From contig JAQJVL010000030.1 in assembly GCA_035578905.1 (NCBI GenBank), positions 435,159-499,158 of the forward strand: DNA of 64,000 bases. Reading direction: 5' to 3'. The number at the start of each line of letters is the position of its first letter. Positions within the stretch are counted from its first letter, which is position 1. The notes below the pieces were generated by a model. The model saw only the letters and a program-made list of their open reading frames with translations, had not been told where the DNA came from and searched no databases. The DNA comes from Stictocephala bisonia. Its lineage: Eukaryota; Arthropoda; Insecta; Hemiptera; Membracidae. Made by a program: the position numbers and the translations under genes. This document shows, piece after piece, positions 13,181 to 24,761 of the stretch.

Positions 13181-14045
13181 AATATATACTGTCTGTCATG
13201 TCATACAAATGTTTTCAACTGCAACTATTACTAAACAAAAAAGTAACTTTGAAAAAAGAGTAAATATAAAACTATTCACTTGTCAGTATCATTTATTAAA
13301 ATCTTTATATAAAGCGACTTGAATAGCGGAACGAGACGGTGCATTAAAGTAAAAAGCCAGTTCCTATTACAGAAGCGAATTATTATAAAAAGGAAGAGAT
13401 TCGGCCTGTAATCCTGTGAGAGACTGGGTACAGAAATGAATCAGGCGGAGAGCAGACGGACGAGAAACGCCTTTGTCTGTGCTGATTAAAGCTTTTGGTG
13501 GAGAATTGGCTGGCCGGCTCCACCAACACAACTCTTGTTGGGATAGTGTCAGTTTTGGAGTTGGATTCGTTTTTAATTGCTGCGAAATGAAACACTTTTG
13601 AATGATGCATCTAGGTTTTTATTAACTTGCCCAACAATATTTGCAATGCAAATAGTCCTACAATGCATTTATTGTTCAGTAGAATTTAACTTTTTAAGAA
13701 TTTAAATTTATTAAATACAACGATGGAAAAAATAAAGGTAATTTTATTAATATGTTTTAAAATAAAAATCAGTTAGCTATGCCAAAAATAACTAATACGT
13801 ATTAGTAAGTACAGCTGATCATTAAAACTGCATGACCCTGTCAGATGAAGCTTTTTTCAAACTTTTGTTTGACCCTAATCGATTTTCTGCTGCTAAGAAG
13901 AAAAATAATTCTTAAAAATGAATACCACCACTGAATTTCACTCCACTGGAAAACTGCTAAAGGTTACTCTAAGTTATATAAAACAAAAGTGAAATTTGAG
14001 AAAATCACTCTATCAAATACAAAACACTGGGGCCTGCTTAAAATA
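13181..14045. other. AT-rich DNA, nothing recognised
   Basis: No supported features. The minus frame at 13383-13610 sits in a slightly GC-richer patch but shows no known motif. Confidence 0.45.
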
Positions 14046-14059
14046 AATATTCTTCCCCA

Positions 14060-14600
14060 GAATATTTAAAAATACAAATCACCTTCATAGCTCCAATATG
14101 ACGTCAGGACCTGATCCTTCAATCCGCTCACCGTGCACCAGATCTCTAGATACATTATTACGCATCCTTAACATACACTGCAAGCTGGTTCAATAAACTC
14201 TTCTTCCCAGACTATGTCAATATATACGTCACCTTCATAGCTCCAATATGACGTCAGGACCTGATCCTTCAATCCGCTCACCGTGCACCAGATCTCTAGA
14301 TACATTATTACGCATCCTTAACATACACTGCAAGCTGGTTCAATAAACTCTTCTAGATCATTACATTACACCTCTGCTAGCTGGTTCAATAAACTCTTCT
14401 TCCCAGACTATGTCAATATATACGTCACCTTCATAGCTCCAATATGACTCAGGACCTGATTCTTCAATCCGCTCACCGTGCACCAGATCTCTAGATACAT
14501 TATTACGCATCCTTAACATACACTGCAAGCTGGTTCAATAAACTCTTCTTCCCAGACTATGTCAATACAAACGTCGGCTTCATCGCTCCAAAAAGCTGGA
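14060..14600. repeat. ~150 bp tandem array, about 3.5 copies
   Basis: The unit runs from TTCTTCCCAGACTATGTCAA through CACCTTCATAGCTCCAATAT, CCTGATCCTTCAATCCGCTC, ACCGTGCACCAGATCTCTAG and CATCCTTAACATACACTGC to AAGCTGGTTCAATAAACTC. Full copies start near 14050, 14205 and 14400. A short ~45 bp partial unit with its own insert lies at 14351-14400, and the last copy (14545 on) diverges. On the minus strand the unit can be read as protein-like sequence that continues in the 14513-14728 frame, so a coding fragment may have been amplified. Confidence 0.88.
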
Positions 14601-14728
14601 TTCAAGACCTGATCTTTCAATCCTCTCAGCGTGTACCAGTGTAAGTGGTTCTCTAATGGCAACTTCACTTCCTTGGCTCCCGGTGCTGTGCAATATAGCT
14701 CTTCCAGAGATAAGACATCTGGAGGCAC
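14513..14728 (-). other. unrecognised 71-codon open frame at edge of tandem array
   Basis: The minus-strand frame has balanced, coding-like composition (LSLEELYCTAPGAKEVKLPL, then WYTLRGLKDQVL, then DIVWEEEFIEP). Its C-terminal part, LKDQVL through DIVWEEEF, is also recovered from the tandem copies with a few amino-acid changes. I do not recognise the family. It may be a fragment of a transposon or host exon captured in a tandem duplication, or chance. Confidence 0.2.
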
Positions 14729-14739
14729 TCATTAAAGAT

Positions 14740-15190
14740 TTCAAGAAGATCTTGAACGCTCGTACCTCCCCACTATAAAGGATCTCCCACGTCAGAGCGG
14801 GCGCTTAAAACCCCATCTCTACGAACTGCTTTCCAGTTGAGCAGATCAAATTTCTCGCCCAGTGCCAGCTGTGCCATAGCGTGGAACAGTTTTGATAGAC
14901 GAAATAAGTTTTTTATTATCGATCCGTCAATACCTCTCCCTCTTATTAGATGGGGTGAACCTCTCCCTCGTAGGAAATGGACACCGTTGAATCGGTTCTA
15001 AGCTGGCGTGTACAGATGTAACTACTAGAAGTATAAATGGGAATTGACAATAGATCAGTCATGTGATTACGGAAAATCTACCCAAACAATGGATCACATA
15101 GTTACAGAGTGCCCCTGCACTATTTTACGGAGGCATTAGCTACCATAAAGAGAATCAGTGAGGCAGGTCTTAAATGGCTTGGACTTAGCT
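14740..15190 (+). pseudogene. non-LTR retrotransposon C-terminal relic (broken)
   Basis: One plus frame, interrupted by stops, reads RRKWTPLNRF, then AGVYRCNY, then KYKWELTID, and then CDYGKSTQTMDHIVTECP. The Cys-x-x-Gly...Gln-Thr-x-x-His-Ile...Cys-Pro pattern is the zinc-knuckle-like tail seen after the reverse transcriptase in many insect non-LTR elements. A further frame gives LKWLG-like sequence near 15170. The polymerase core is missing. Several stops and at least one frameshift show that this is a dead remnant. It is a different lineage or segment from the relic just downstream on the minus strand. Confidence 0.6.
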
Positions 15191-15209
15191 TTATAACAGG
15201 AAAACACTT

Positions 15210-15553
15210 TATATTATTTGTTCAAATTCAAATTCTTTATTGTGTAGCATGACAATGTTATAATTGTATTACACTCGTCATTAAATAAGTCTACTTTAAA
15301 TTTAAAGATTGTACAAGAAACTTAATAAATGTACGGTAACAAAAAATATAAACTTCTCCCAGAGCTATGCAAAACAAACAACATCTGTATAGACTTTCAC
15401 TTTTATGCTATGTATCCGATAAATACTCACCAACAGAGTAAAAAGCTTTTATTAAAAGGTGATTACGGAGTAGTTTTTTTGAATCTGATCGGGTTATTTT
15501 CTAGTTTAATATTTTGTGGCAATTTGTTAAATAATTTTGGCCCCATATTTTGA
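15210..15553 (-). pseudogene. non-LTR retrotransposon 3' end, RT C-terminus and 3' UTR
   Basis: On the minus strand, GPKLFNKLPQNIKL is followed by a frameshifted LLRNHLLIKAFYSVGEYL. This is the typical C-terminal pattern of the reverse-transcriptase ORF in CR1/Jockey-type elements (a Gly-Pro-Lys-x-Phe-Asn-x-Leu-Pro block, then a Phe-Tyr-Ser-x-x-Glu-Tyr block). An AATAAAGAATTTGAATTTG-type 3' end lies near 15220-15245. The corresponding region of the larger relic at 29810-29960 is recognisably similar. The element is heavily 5'-truncated and carries a frameshift. Confidence 0.6.
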
Positions 15554-15732
15554 GGGAGTGAGGCAGTACGCTGGAGTCGGTGGGGAACTTGCCTATGTTG
15601 GTCACGGGATCTTGTGTTATAATTTTGGACGTCTGAACCAACTTTGATGTATATAACAATATATTGTTAATATACATTGTACATATATATTGTTAATATA
15701 ACTGTAACATGACTTTTGGACCTTTATTCAAA

Positions 15733-15772
15733 TATATATATATATATATATATATACATACATACATGCGGC

Positions 15773-15805
<33 letters not shown>
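15733..15805. repeat. two (TA)n microsatellite tracts
   Basis: TA tracts at about 15732-15755 and 15775-15804 flank a short CATACATACATGCGGCATG core. The second tract directly abuts the 5' side of a SINE, and another TA tract lies on that SINE's 3' side. Confidence 0.95.
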
Positions 15806-15807
<2 letters not shown>

Positions 15808-15809
<2 letters not shown>

Positions 15810-16030
15810 CATTATCTGGAGCGGCCGTAGATAAGGGGCTAAGGCGCTGGCTTGCGACGCTGCCGGTCCGGGTTCGATTCCCGATGTGACCACTAATATA
15901 TTTTGCCCTGCCGCTCCCGTGGTTCGGAAGTCACGTAAAGCCGTTGGTCCCCAGGTTAAGTGTTAGAGAGGGCTCCTTAGCCCTAACTTCGCCTGGTAAA
16001 ATAAGACAAACTTTAACTTTAACTTTTAAC

Positions 16031-16034
<4 letters not shown>
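15808..16034 (+). mobile_element. tRNA-derived SINE, nearly complete
   Basis: The head, GCGGCCGTAGATAAGGGGCT through GGTCCGGGTTCGATTCCCG, has an RNA polymerase III B box matching GGTTCGATTCC exactly (15871-15881) and a weaker A box near 15828-15850. A central module, CCGTGGTTCGGAAGTCACGT followed by AAAGCCGTTGGTCCCC, recurs in diverged form near 36291 and 36656. The 3' end is AACTTTAACTTTAACTTTT repeats. It lies between two (TA)n tracts. It should be mobilised by a partner LINE, and which one is not known. Confidence 0.8.

Positions 16035-16065
<31 letters not shown>
16035..16065. repeat. (TA)n microsatellite
   Basis: About 30 bp of TA directly following the SINE tail. Confidence 0.95.
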
Positions 16066-16068
<3 letters not shown>

Positions 16069-16069
16069 A

Positions 16070-19000
16070 TATAACGGATCCCTTGATACATCCCACCTCC
16101 TGAACAAACACTGGGACCCGGATGAGTTAAATCTTCTTCCCGGAATATTCCAAAGTAAATGTCACTCCTATCAGCCCGAGTAGCTGATCTCTCTAAATCC
16201 GCTCTCCCAGCCCCATATCCTATTCATTTCCCAGTCTACTGCCTCCACAACAAACAGACGACCGTCCAATTAAAGCGGCCTCTCTCTGCGAAAAGAGATG
16301 GGCTCCTTGTTATTTCAGCAGCTTTGCTCTTTTAACATTTACCTTATCGCCTTATTAAGGAAACGGTAGACATTTCAGGTTGATATAATATGGTATTTTA
16401 AATTAACTGCAGAATATATTTAGCGGCTCATAATCATCTATTACATTCAGAGGCAAAAAATAAAGAAAGAGTCTAAATACTTGCTTTAAATCTACATAAA
16501 ATATTATTCAACCAACTGTCTTAAAAAAAAATTAAATTAACTTTTTTCAAACTACTATAGAACAAATTGCACACAAAATGTTAAATGTAATTTGATGACT
16601 CCAAAAGACATGTTCTTATTCCACTCACATGTTTAAAATTATTATTTACCTATTTGTCCACGTTATTTTTACACGTTATTATATTTACACGTCCACGTCC
16701 ACATAATCACGTGTACGAGATTTCATCAGCCACCTTCATGCGAAACATTTAAAATGATGTCCCTACATGGTAGTGGTGGGTGGCTGTCGATAGATGTTCG
16801 TGGAGTGGGCGTGTGAAACGTCGCCCACTCACCACACTGAACTTTTAATTGGAACAGATATTTTATATTAGCCTACATTTGATATTTTATTCAATAGTTT
16901 AGTAGTAAATAACATTTGGCGTTTAAAAAAAACCATAATATGAATATCGGACACACGCAAGAATGGTTTTATCCACAAAACGGACATTCAAAAGGGTTAA
17001 TAAACGGTGCTACAAAGAACAACGTGTAAAAATGAAATTTTTTGAAAAGCGATGGGAAATAGTAAACTAAAGATTATTATAGTCTAAAACTAGAGTTCAA
17101 GACCACAGATAATACAGTGCTCATGATATAGAGAAAACTGATGATGTGCGTTAATCACGAGGAATGGGCATTCTAGCTCCGAACCTATAATAATTAATCA
17201 ACCTCGCTCAGTTCACAAACGCCTGACGGACAGTCTACAAACTGCAGAAGACAGTGTGACTGTTTAGCATGGAGACGAGCAATCTGAAGAGACCATGTTG
17301 CAGACCATGTGGTCCGTTCACTGATGTAGAATATATATGCTAGAACAAAGATTATACAAAACGCCTGGTGATATAGAGCATTACATTGAAGCGATGACAA
17401 ATCAGCAATTATTTTCGTATTAAACCAGCAAATAAGGAAAACCTATTCTATAACCGTAGAACGCTTTTATAGCTTCTGCTTGAGATAGTATATATCTTTT
17501 TCCAAAATAATAAATATTAATAATTGTTTCTTTGGCAAAAATATAACCTCTAAAAACGTGTAAAGAACTGGAGAAGTTTACTTCCTAAATTAAAAAACTA
17601 GAACAGAAAAAAAGAGTTTATATCACACACCAAGTCACCCTGTCTACAAATGAATAAAGTTTATTTATCACAAAACAAATATTAAATCCAATATTACATC
17701 GTTAAATTGCTAATAAATTGCTAATTAAATTGACTTTAAATAAATGACGGTGCAGAAAACTTACGGTAAAATAAGTCAGCAATAATTAAAACATAATTTA
17801 CGAGAGAGCACAATAAAGGTCACCACTAAAAGAAATGGATTAATATTAATTGTTAAAACAGCGTTAATGTTAAAATCACAGACACAATAATAACAATAAC
17901 TAAATAAAATTATTAAATAAGGTTATCTACGATAGTCCCTCGTACACAAAGTGAGAGGACCTGGAGTGGGCGGGTAGGGGTAGGGTAATGACTCCCTGCA
18001 ACTTGTATGAGTCACATTGTGATGAGGCTCGCTGCAACTTTGATGCGTCAAATTCTCTTCTCTCTCGATCCTCTCACTTCACCTCTAACCTTTCACTTCC
18101 TCGATGTCCAACACAATCTACACGGCTCATCATCACAACGGGTAAAAACAACCCCATCCCCCATCTATTCAGTAAAGACCGTGCCAAATAATAGAACTTA
18201 CAATATATATTTGTTTTGCACTTATCTATAAACTAAGAGTACCAAATTAACCCTAATAAAATTTAATCCGTTCTATTGTAAATTAATCGATCTTTAGTTG
18301 TCGTGATTGCTACCAACACACGATTTGGTAATTTAACTACCACAATGTGTAAAAATATTGTAAAAACAAAACTATCAACTTTTCTTTTAAGTACTTCAAT
18401 CGCATAGTATCAGTCTCGGGATGAAAATTAAGTATTAACACTTTCCACAGCAAATCATTGTTTATCTATTTAGATAATTGTTACGCAAAACATAGCTAAG
18501 CAAAGCTTAAACTGCAATAATTTCACTATATATCTCAATCAGGTTATTTGGTTAAGGTTACAGTAAAACACATAAAAACATAAAAATATAAAACTAAAAA
18601 GACATTGTGCCATCTTTTCGGAGATATTTCGAGAATTCTCGTAGGACTTGAAATTGCTGGAAGCCAAACACCAATCGGCTTGGATGGTGTTGGTAAGTAG
18701 ATTTCCATAATCTGTTCGATATAGATACGTTTCACACCACGAAATACATTTATATATTCGGTTGATCGGTATGAAATCAAACAATGATCAGAAACTTTAG
18801 GTGAATATTGAAACAACAACGCTGTTTTTACATGATGGTGAAAAGATTTTACCCTCGTCTTTTTGAATAAGAACTGATTCCAAATGTTCGACAATGGCGA
18901 GTGCCAGTTAGTCGTTGTACAGCTCTTATCATGACATCACCTATTTAAACTACAACACAAAGCTGTCATACGATGGGAAAATACATTTTTACCACGATGC

Positions 19001-20430
19001 GGACACATATACACGTTACTAAAAATTACCGCTCGTAGTCATTTCATTTCACTTAATACATGAGTTCACAACGCAGAGTCATCAATCGGGTCTCTGGCCA
19101 GTAACACCGCTCGTTAAATCTCAGTTCATTATCAGGACATTCTCAGTTCTCTCCTAATTAAAGTCAAAACGAACACTGAAATTTATTTGCTAACGACACA
19201 CAGCTGTTAGTCTGAAATTGGGCTGCACTTTCTAGAGAAAAGTAAATGTGAACCAAAGATTATCACGCGTTTATAACGCCCATACCCAAAGTCCGTACAT
19301 AAAATATCAGTGTCACAATTCCATATACAAATGTATCTAAACTGTACATTTGTTCACAACTGTAAACAAAAAGAGGTAATCAAATATACTATCACAACAT
19401 ACTATGTTTTAAACATACAGGAATGCATTCAGCAGAGGTACAAATGTTGAGATCGACCGATATTAAACGTACTATGTAGTGTTATACAGTTTATATACGT
19501 TAGGCAGACCTTTGATTGTAGCGGCTGTCCAGCCGACTGCCGGCAGCCAATCATGTTATTAAGGGATATTGGACGGAGAGATCGAATTATCGGAGTGGAC
19601 GTCAGCCACAGATGTCACTGGGAGGATGTTCTTCAATGAGATCCTTTAATAACAATTTATTGATAGGATAAACTGACAAATTATTTAGTTTTCTTCTACT
19701 TTTATACAACGAAACAAAAATATTATAAAATAACCACTTCATCCCGCGAAGTTTTTTTTAGAAATAACAATATATTAAAGAAAACCCTCTCTTTACAATT
19801 GAGATACAGATGTTTTAGTTGTAGGGTCATTTTCTTCACACATATACATTTTAAGGCTCATTGAGTGCATCCAACTAGAATAACGAAATATACACACCTA
19901 CTATTTTCCTACCCCTACAATACTTTACCTTGTTTTTCACAATATTTCCAACTTACTTTTACTTCAAATTTAGAACGACTACATTCAGTCCGTTTCGACC
20001 CACCCAGTACCTATAGCACAGATTACTAATTAAACATAGATTTTTCTTCTCCGTGCTGACCGGTGTTGCACTATTTTCTGTAAATTGTGAACTGTCCGCT
20101 TAGCAGCGCTTCAAGCGCAGTTGTCAGACGGTGCCAGTCCACATTACATTATACGGAGGCGAATTTACTCTAGCTGTCACTTCCCGTTTAGTTTGTCAAA
20201 GCCGCCCACACAGACCAGCACATAGAGTGCGTCGTGTTCTAGGTGAACAAATCACAGCTTTTCCTAGTCCATGAGCAATCTTTGTATAGTTGGTAAACTA
20301 CCTCTTACAGGTACGGAAGTCACTCTCATTGTACAATTATTTCAAATACTTATACGGATCTCCATTATAACAAAACTACAAGTTTAACATCTGTATTTAA
20401 AACTATATATCGAAAAAAAGAAATTAAAGG
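16070..20430. other. AT-rich DNA with a few GC-richer patches, no gene recognised
   Basis: I see no coding motif. Patches of higher GC occur at 16760-16830, 17930-18190 (with AP-1-like TGAGTCA near 18008), 19520-19600 and 20060-20250. They lie upstream of the candidate gene start at 22 kb and could be regulatory, but nothing in the sequence proves that. Overlapping minus frames at 18539-18894 show no domain. Confidence 0.4.
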
Positions 20431-20510
20431 ATGTTATGAAGAATACTTTTTAAACAAGTAAAAACGAAGCTTATTAACAAAATACCAAAAATACATTTAC
20501 AAGATTTATT
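20430..20510 (+). repeat. direct repeat, copy 1
   Basis: A block containing GAATACTTTTTAAACAAGTA and CGAAGCTTATTAACAAAAT recurs at 21160-21230 with small changes. The two copies are about 730 bp apart. Confidence 0.7.
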
Positions 20511-21156
20511 ACACTGTATTTGATATCTCATATCTTTGTAAATAAGATAATACAAACATTTCAGAAGCGAAATTAACGTCAGTTAAGTCAGGTACTCACA
20601 CGTGCAATACACTAAACAGCATCAATTGTACATTTACCTGAAAAAAGAAAAAAACAATAATTATGGTACAATGCATATAATCAATAAGGTAAATAAAATG
20701 TAAATAGCAATACTTATAAATAACAACATAGTATATTTATTTAGTTTTAAACATAAATCATGTATAAAAGTCGACACAAGCATGTGCGTTGTCAGTTGTG
20801 TGCATCAGGCAGTGACTACACTCTGTGCCACATGTGCGTCATTATTGGCACTTCCTGGCACTGGATTAGCAATTGCTTGCACACCCAACAGCGCGGGTTC
20901 TCACCGGGGATAAAACAACAAACAGAGAACATTGTTTCATGATTTTAAAATACATAGATCACAAATCTTGGAGTTTGAAAACTAAACCAGAACAGGAGCA
21001 TAATATCAGAATTGGAGCGTGCTCTGCTTACCACTCTGAATTGGGTTAGGGCAGATCCATAACATTTTGGATTCTGCTTTACAAACCAATTTTTACTTCA
21101 TTCTTTCACTCTGAGAAATGTATCTGGATAGTCGTGAAATGACAAAGACGTTAAAG

Positions 21157-21232
21157 TATGTAATAAAGAATACTTTTTAAATAAGTAAAATCGAAGCTTA
21201 TAAACAAAATCACAAATGCCTCAAATATTATT
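21157..21232 (+). repeat. direct repeat, copy 2
   Basis: GAATACTTTTTAAATAAGTA then CGAAGCTTATAAACAAAAT matches the block at 20440. It is probably an old dispersed or segmental repeat. Confidence 0.7.
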
Positions 21233-22046
21233 AAACTTTTTTAAATTAATACTTTATGTTGAGATAGCTAATATACTACGCAATTGAGCAACTTAATTTA
21301 TTTGGAAATTAATTACTTTCATCAACAGTTAAGAACGCTTCCATTTCGTACTCAAGAATATCTGCATTGATTTTAACCGACTGAATTCACAGACATTAAA
21401 AAACCATCTTATTAGGACCCGTTTGAAGTTTTTTTTAACATTTGTTTTTATTTAAAATAAAAAAGGTACTTTATAAAACGCACTTATCTAGTTTCACAAA
21501 AGACAGTTATATTTCAATTTTCAATTCTGTTTCAAATCCAAGTTGAAAGCTATTTTAATAATACATTCGGTATGTTGTTTGTAAGAATTTAAAACATGTA
21601 TGATTAATTCAGTTCAAAAGAAATATAATGATATTAAAAGGACAAAAAGCCACTTATAAAATTAAATATTAACATGCTAGAAAATTAACGTTAATTTGAA
21701 GTGGAAAATTATAAAAACCTAGAACAACAACAAAAACCATAGAAAACCAAATCATAACTTGTAACAAAATGTTCAATAATTGTTTTAAAGCTAAACAACT
21801 AGTTTCGTCTGAAAGTTTCAAAATAAAAATAAAAAATTTGGAAATTCTATGTAAAATCTAAAAACACAACCGATTTAAACATCAAACCTAAATGACAATG
21901 TTTTCAAAATATTTTGTAGAAGCAAGTTGAGATATGATAGAACAAATACGGTTCCGGAATGTTTTGTTTGAGTACCTTCCGTATCGTAAACACGTCTTGC
22001 AGTTATTTATGTAGACAAGCGGAGTTCGTGCCGGCTGGGCGTTGTG

Positions 22047-22056
22047 TATATAAATA
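22047..22056 (+). promoter_or_regulatory. TATA box of candidate promoter
   Basis: TATATAAATA lies in a locally GC-richer stretch (22015-22130). It is about 70 bp upstream of the first ATG and 90 bp upstream of the second. The expected start of transcription is near 22078. I see no strong initiator there. Confidence 0.4.
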
Positions 22057-22116
22057 TTGTATTAGGCCGTGCGTGAGGACCGTCTGTTCTGTAGCCGCCA
22101 ACCCCAGCACACCGAC

Positions 22117-22181
22117 ATGAGCCTATCGTCTCGAAAATGTACTGTCCTAATTATCCCGTGCGGAACTTCAGCTATTTTTAC
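22117..22181 (+). CDS. candidate first coding exon (partial gene)
   Basis: Downstream of the TATA box are two ATGs, at 22117 and 22137, and a consensus splice donor, TAC|GTAAGT, after 22181. From 22137 (context CGAAAATG, a good insect start) the exon encodes MYCPNYPVRNFSYFY and ends in phase 0. From 22117 it encodes about 21 residues starting MSLSSRKCTVLIIPC and ends in phase 2. The block is GC-richer than the surrounding DNA. I do not recognise either peptide. No second exon can be identified in the remaining 42 kb on the plus strand, so if this is real the first intron is very long. An untranslated first exon, or chance, is also possible. Confidence 0.35.
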
Positions 22182-22199
22182 GTAAGTTTCGCAAGGAAC

Positions 22200-23110
22200 A
22201 GCAATCATACATATCAATAATTAATCGATGCTACATAAATGTGTTCTGGAGGTCCATCACTCTTATTAGACACTTAACTTTTCTTACTTCATTTATTATA
22301 CAAGTCAATGTATAAGCTAGTGTAAAAGTATCAGTGTTGTGGTGACTGATGATACTATCTATAAACTATATTCTAACGATAGCGAAAAGACGCATAATAT
22401 ATTATTTTGCGAAAGTCAATTTTGTTAAGACCTCTTTTTATTGGTCGTCATTATAGATGATTTTTTTTGAAAATAATAAAAATTAAAGAAACAAACACAA
22501 CAACAAATACGGCTTCAAACTATTTAATAAGGCATTCAAATTTAATTGGTATGTAAAAGAATTTGTACTACAAATTGGTAGGGAGTATATATGTACCATC
22601 CATAAGTACCAATTAGTGCACTTTATATACTCCTGTATAGTCCTAAAACACTATTACATAGATGAAAGCACATTTTGACATTAAACCAGTTAAAAAAAAA
22701 AATTAAAGTTACAAATGAAGGAGATATTTTTACAACAATGAATATGGTCCTGCTGACACAGTAAAAATGTTATACAATAGCATAATTTCCCACGTAATAT
22801 CAAATTCGAAATTGCATTTAAATTTAGGGACTGAAACCCACAAGGTTTTTTTTTTTTTTTTGTTTCTTTAAAGTTAACAAAACAAATTGTTAAACTTTAC
22901 GAAAATCGAAGAAGGCCCAAAACAGAAACAATTAAATACATTGGTGCAAATGTAAAACCCAAGACAGAAACACAGAATACTCCGATACCTGTTGATACTC
23001 CAAACAGAAACACATTCAGGCAACGGATTTAATTAGAAAGTTGGTAAGAAAGTGAAAAGAAAAATAATCCGGAACCAGGTATAGGAAACAAAGAGAGCTC
23101 ATTTCCAAAG
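22200..23110. other. AT-rich DNA, nothing recognised
   Basis: No arrays or coding motifs. There is a T run near 22843-22861. Confidence 0.5.
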
Positions 23111-23113
23111 AAT

Positions 23114-23463
23114 GAAACAAATGTCGGCACTCACTGAGAAAGGCCAACTCTCCAACACAGTGTTGGCTGTACATTGCGTGGTCCTTCTTATGTACATACG
23201 CGTTAATGGTATTGCACAAAGTATGTTTCAATAGAAACAAATGTCGGCACTCACTGAGAAAGGCCAACTCTCCAACACAGTGTTGGCTGTACATTGCGTG
23301 GTCCTTCTTATGTACATAAATGGTATTGCACAAAGTATGTTTCAATAGAAACAAATGTCGGCACTCACTGAGAAAGGCCAACTCTCCAACACAGTGTTGG
23401 CTGTACATTGCGTGGTCCTTCTTATGTACATAAATGGTATTGCACAAAGTATGTTTCAATAGA
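23114..23463. repeat. 114-120 bp tandem repeat, 3 copies
   Basis: Units begin GAAACAAATGTCGGCACTCA, pass through GCCAACTCTCCAACACAGTG and CATTGCGTGGTCCTTCTTAT, and end GCACAAAGTATGTTTCAATA. They start at 23114, 23234 and 23348. The first copy carries 6 extra bases (near 23200). Copies are almost identical, so the duplication is recent. Because 114 and 120 are multiples of three, the minus strand stays open through all copies (23016-23507, 163 codons), but the predicted peptide matches nothing I know. Confidence 0.92.
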
Positions 23464-23719
23464 ACAAATCGGCAGATAATGCAGTCATAATAAATATTTA
23501 TATGCACTTGACATACTCAATGAGTAACTAGTTGTTATGTCGAGCTCAACGAAGATAACTTGTGTTGCCTCAACGTATGACTTCAACATAGACAAAGAAT
23601 ACGTGTTTATAAACAAATGTAAACAGCATTAACTCAAATGTGCGCTAATCACAACAATCAGTATTTTATTATTTTCAAACTGAAGAGAAGTAAACCCAGT
23701 AACACACTTTTAACACAGT

Positions 23720-23800
23720 AAAAATGCATTAAGGTGCAAATGGTTATGTGTTAATTCGGTGAACCACGTTTACCATCCTCTGAGCACACCATTCATAAAG
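23720..23800 (-). mobile_element. Penelope-like element terminal fragment
   Basis: TAATTCGGTGAACCACGTTT followed by ACCATCCTCTGAGCACACCA aligns with TTTCGGTGAACCACGCTCAC and CTTCCTCAGACC at 47845-47885. That second copy sits downstream of a Penelope-type ORF relic. Preceding AAAATGC and GTGCAAATG blocks also correspond. This fragment has no recognisable coding region attached. Confidence 0.45.
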
Positions 23801-24212
23801 GAAACACCTTATGGACTTGGTCAATCGAAATAGATCACTGTAAAATAGGCCACGAGCCTTCTTGATACAATATGAATATCTCAATGGGAACAATCTTGTA
23901 TGGGAAACAACAATGATGGGAGCACCCATCATCCACAGGAACGCCAATGGGTCTACCAACAGACACCACGTACACAATTATTAACATGCAATAGCCATCA
24001 TGCTCAGCCATCAACCATACCATACCATCATGACTTAGGGACGTCAATAAGAACAATGTCTTTGGTTGGGTGCATGATTGTATCTATATTTTGACATGGT
24101 AGAGGGGCTATTAGTAAATCATCTGTACTAAGGTCGACTGGTAAGCTTACCATAACCATACTGTAATAGGGCCACTGACAACCGTAAGTGTATGAGTAGG
24201 GAGAAAGGTCCA

Positions 24213-24690
24213 CCAAATGCCGTGTACGAAGGATGGAAGCGAGGGGTCCGCCAAGAGTCCTGTAGGAAGGTTGAACGGGAGATCCATTAAATGACGTGTG
24301 GGAAGAATAGGCGGAAGAGTTCTAATATACCTTGTGCGAAAGGTGATAGGGAGGGTCCATCAAGCATCTCGCACAAAGGGTGAAAGGGAGGGACCATCAA
24401 GAGTCTTGAACGAAGGGTAAAAGGGAGAGTACGTCAAGTGTCTCGCACGAAGGGTAAAAGGGAGGGTTCTTCAAGTTTCTTGCACGAGGGTGGAAGGGAT
24501 GGTCCATCAAGTGTCTTACACGAAGTGTAGAAAGGATGGTCCTTCAAGTAGCTTGTACGAAGAGTGGATGGGAGAGTTCATCAAGTGTCTTGCACAAGGG
24601 TGGAAGGGATGGTCCATCAATCATCATGTACGAAAGGTGGAAGGGAGGGTAGATCAAATGTCGTTCACGTGGAATAGGTGGAAGGTTTAA
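24213..24690. repeat. 37 bp minisatellite, about 13 copies
   Basis: Variants of CACGAAGGGTAAAAGGGAGG followed by GTCCATCAAGTGTCTTG repeat. Unit starts at 24361, 24398, 24435, 24472 and 24508 give 36-37 bp spacing. The strand is purine-rich. Outer copies are more diverged than the centre. Confidence 0.92.
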
Positions 24691-24761
24691 GTTTAATAGA
24701 ACTAGTACTTAAAACTTAAGTTGTTTGACTTCATTATTTTCAATTCCTAACAACAAATAAT

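Noticed and set aside
18539..18894. 116-codon minus frame as a gene
   Set aside because: Two overlapping frames are open on the same strand, composition follows the AT-rich DNA, and there are no motifs or splice signals.
23114..24690. CRISPR-like array
   Set aside because: Units are adjacent tandem copies with no unique spacers between short conserved repeats, in clearly eukaryotic DNA.
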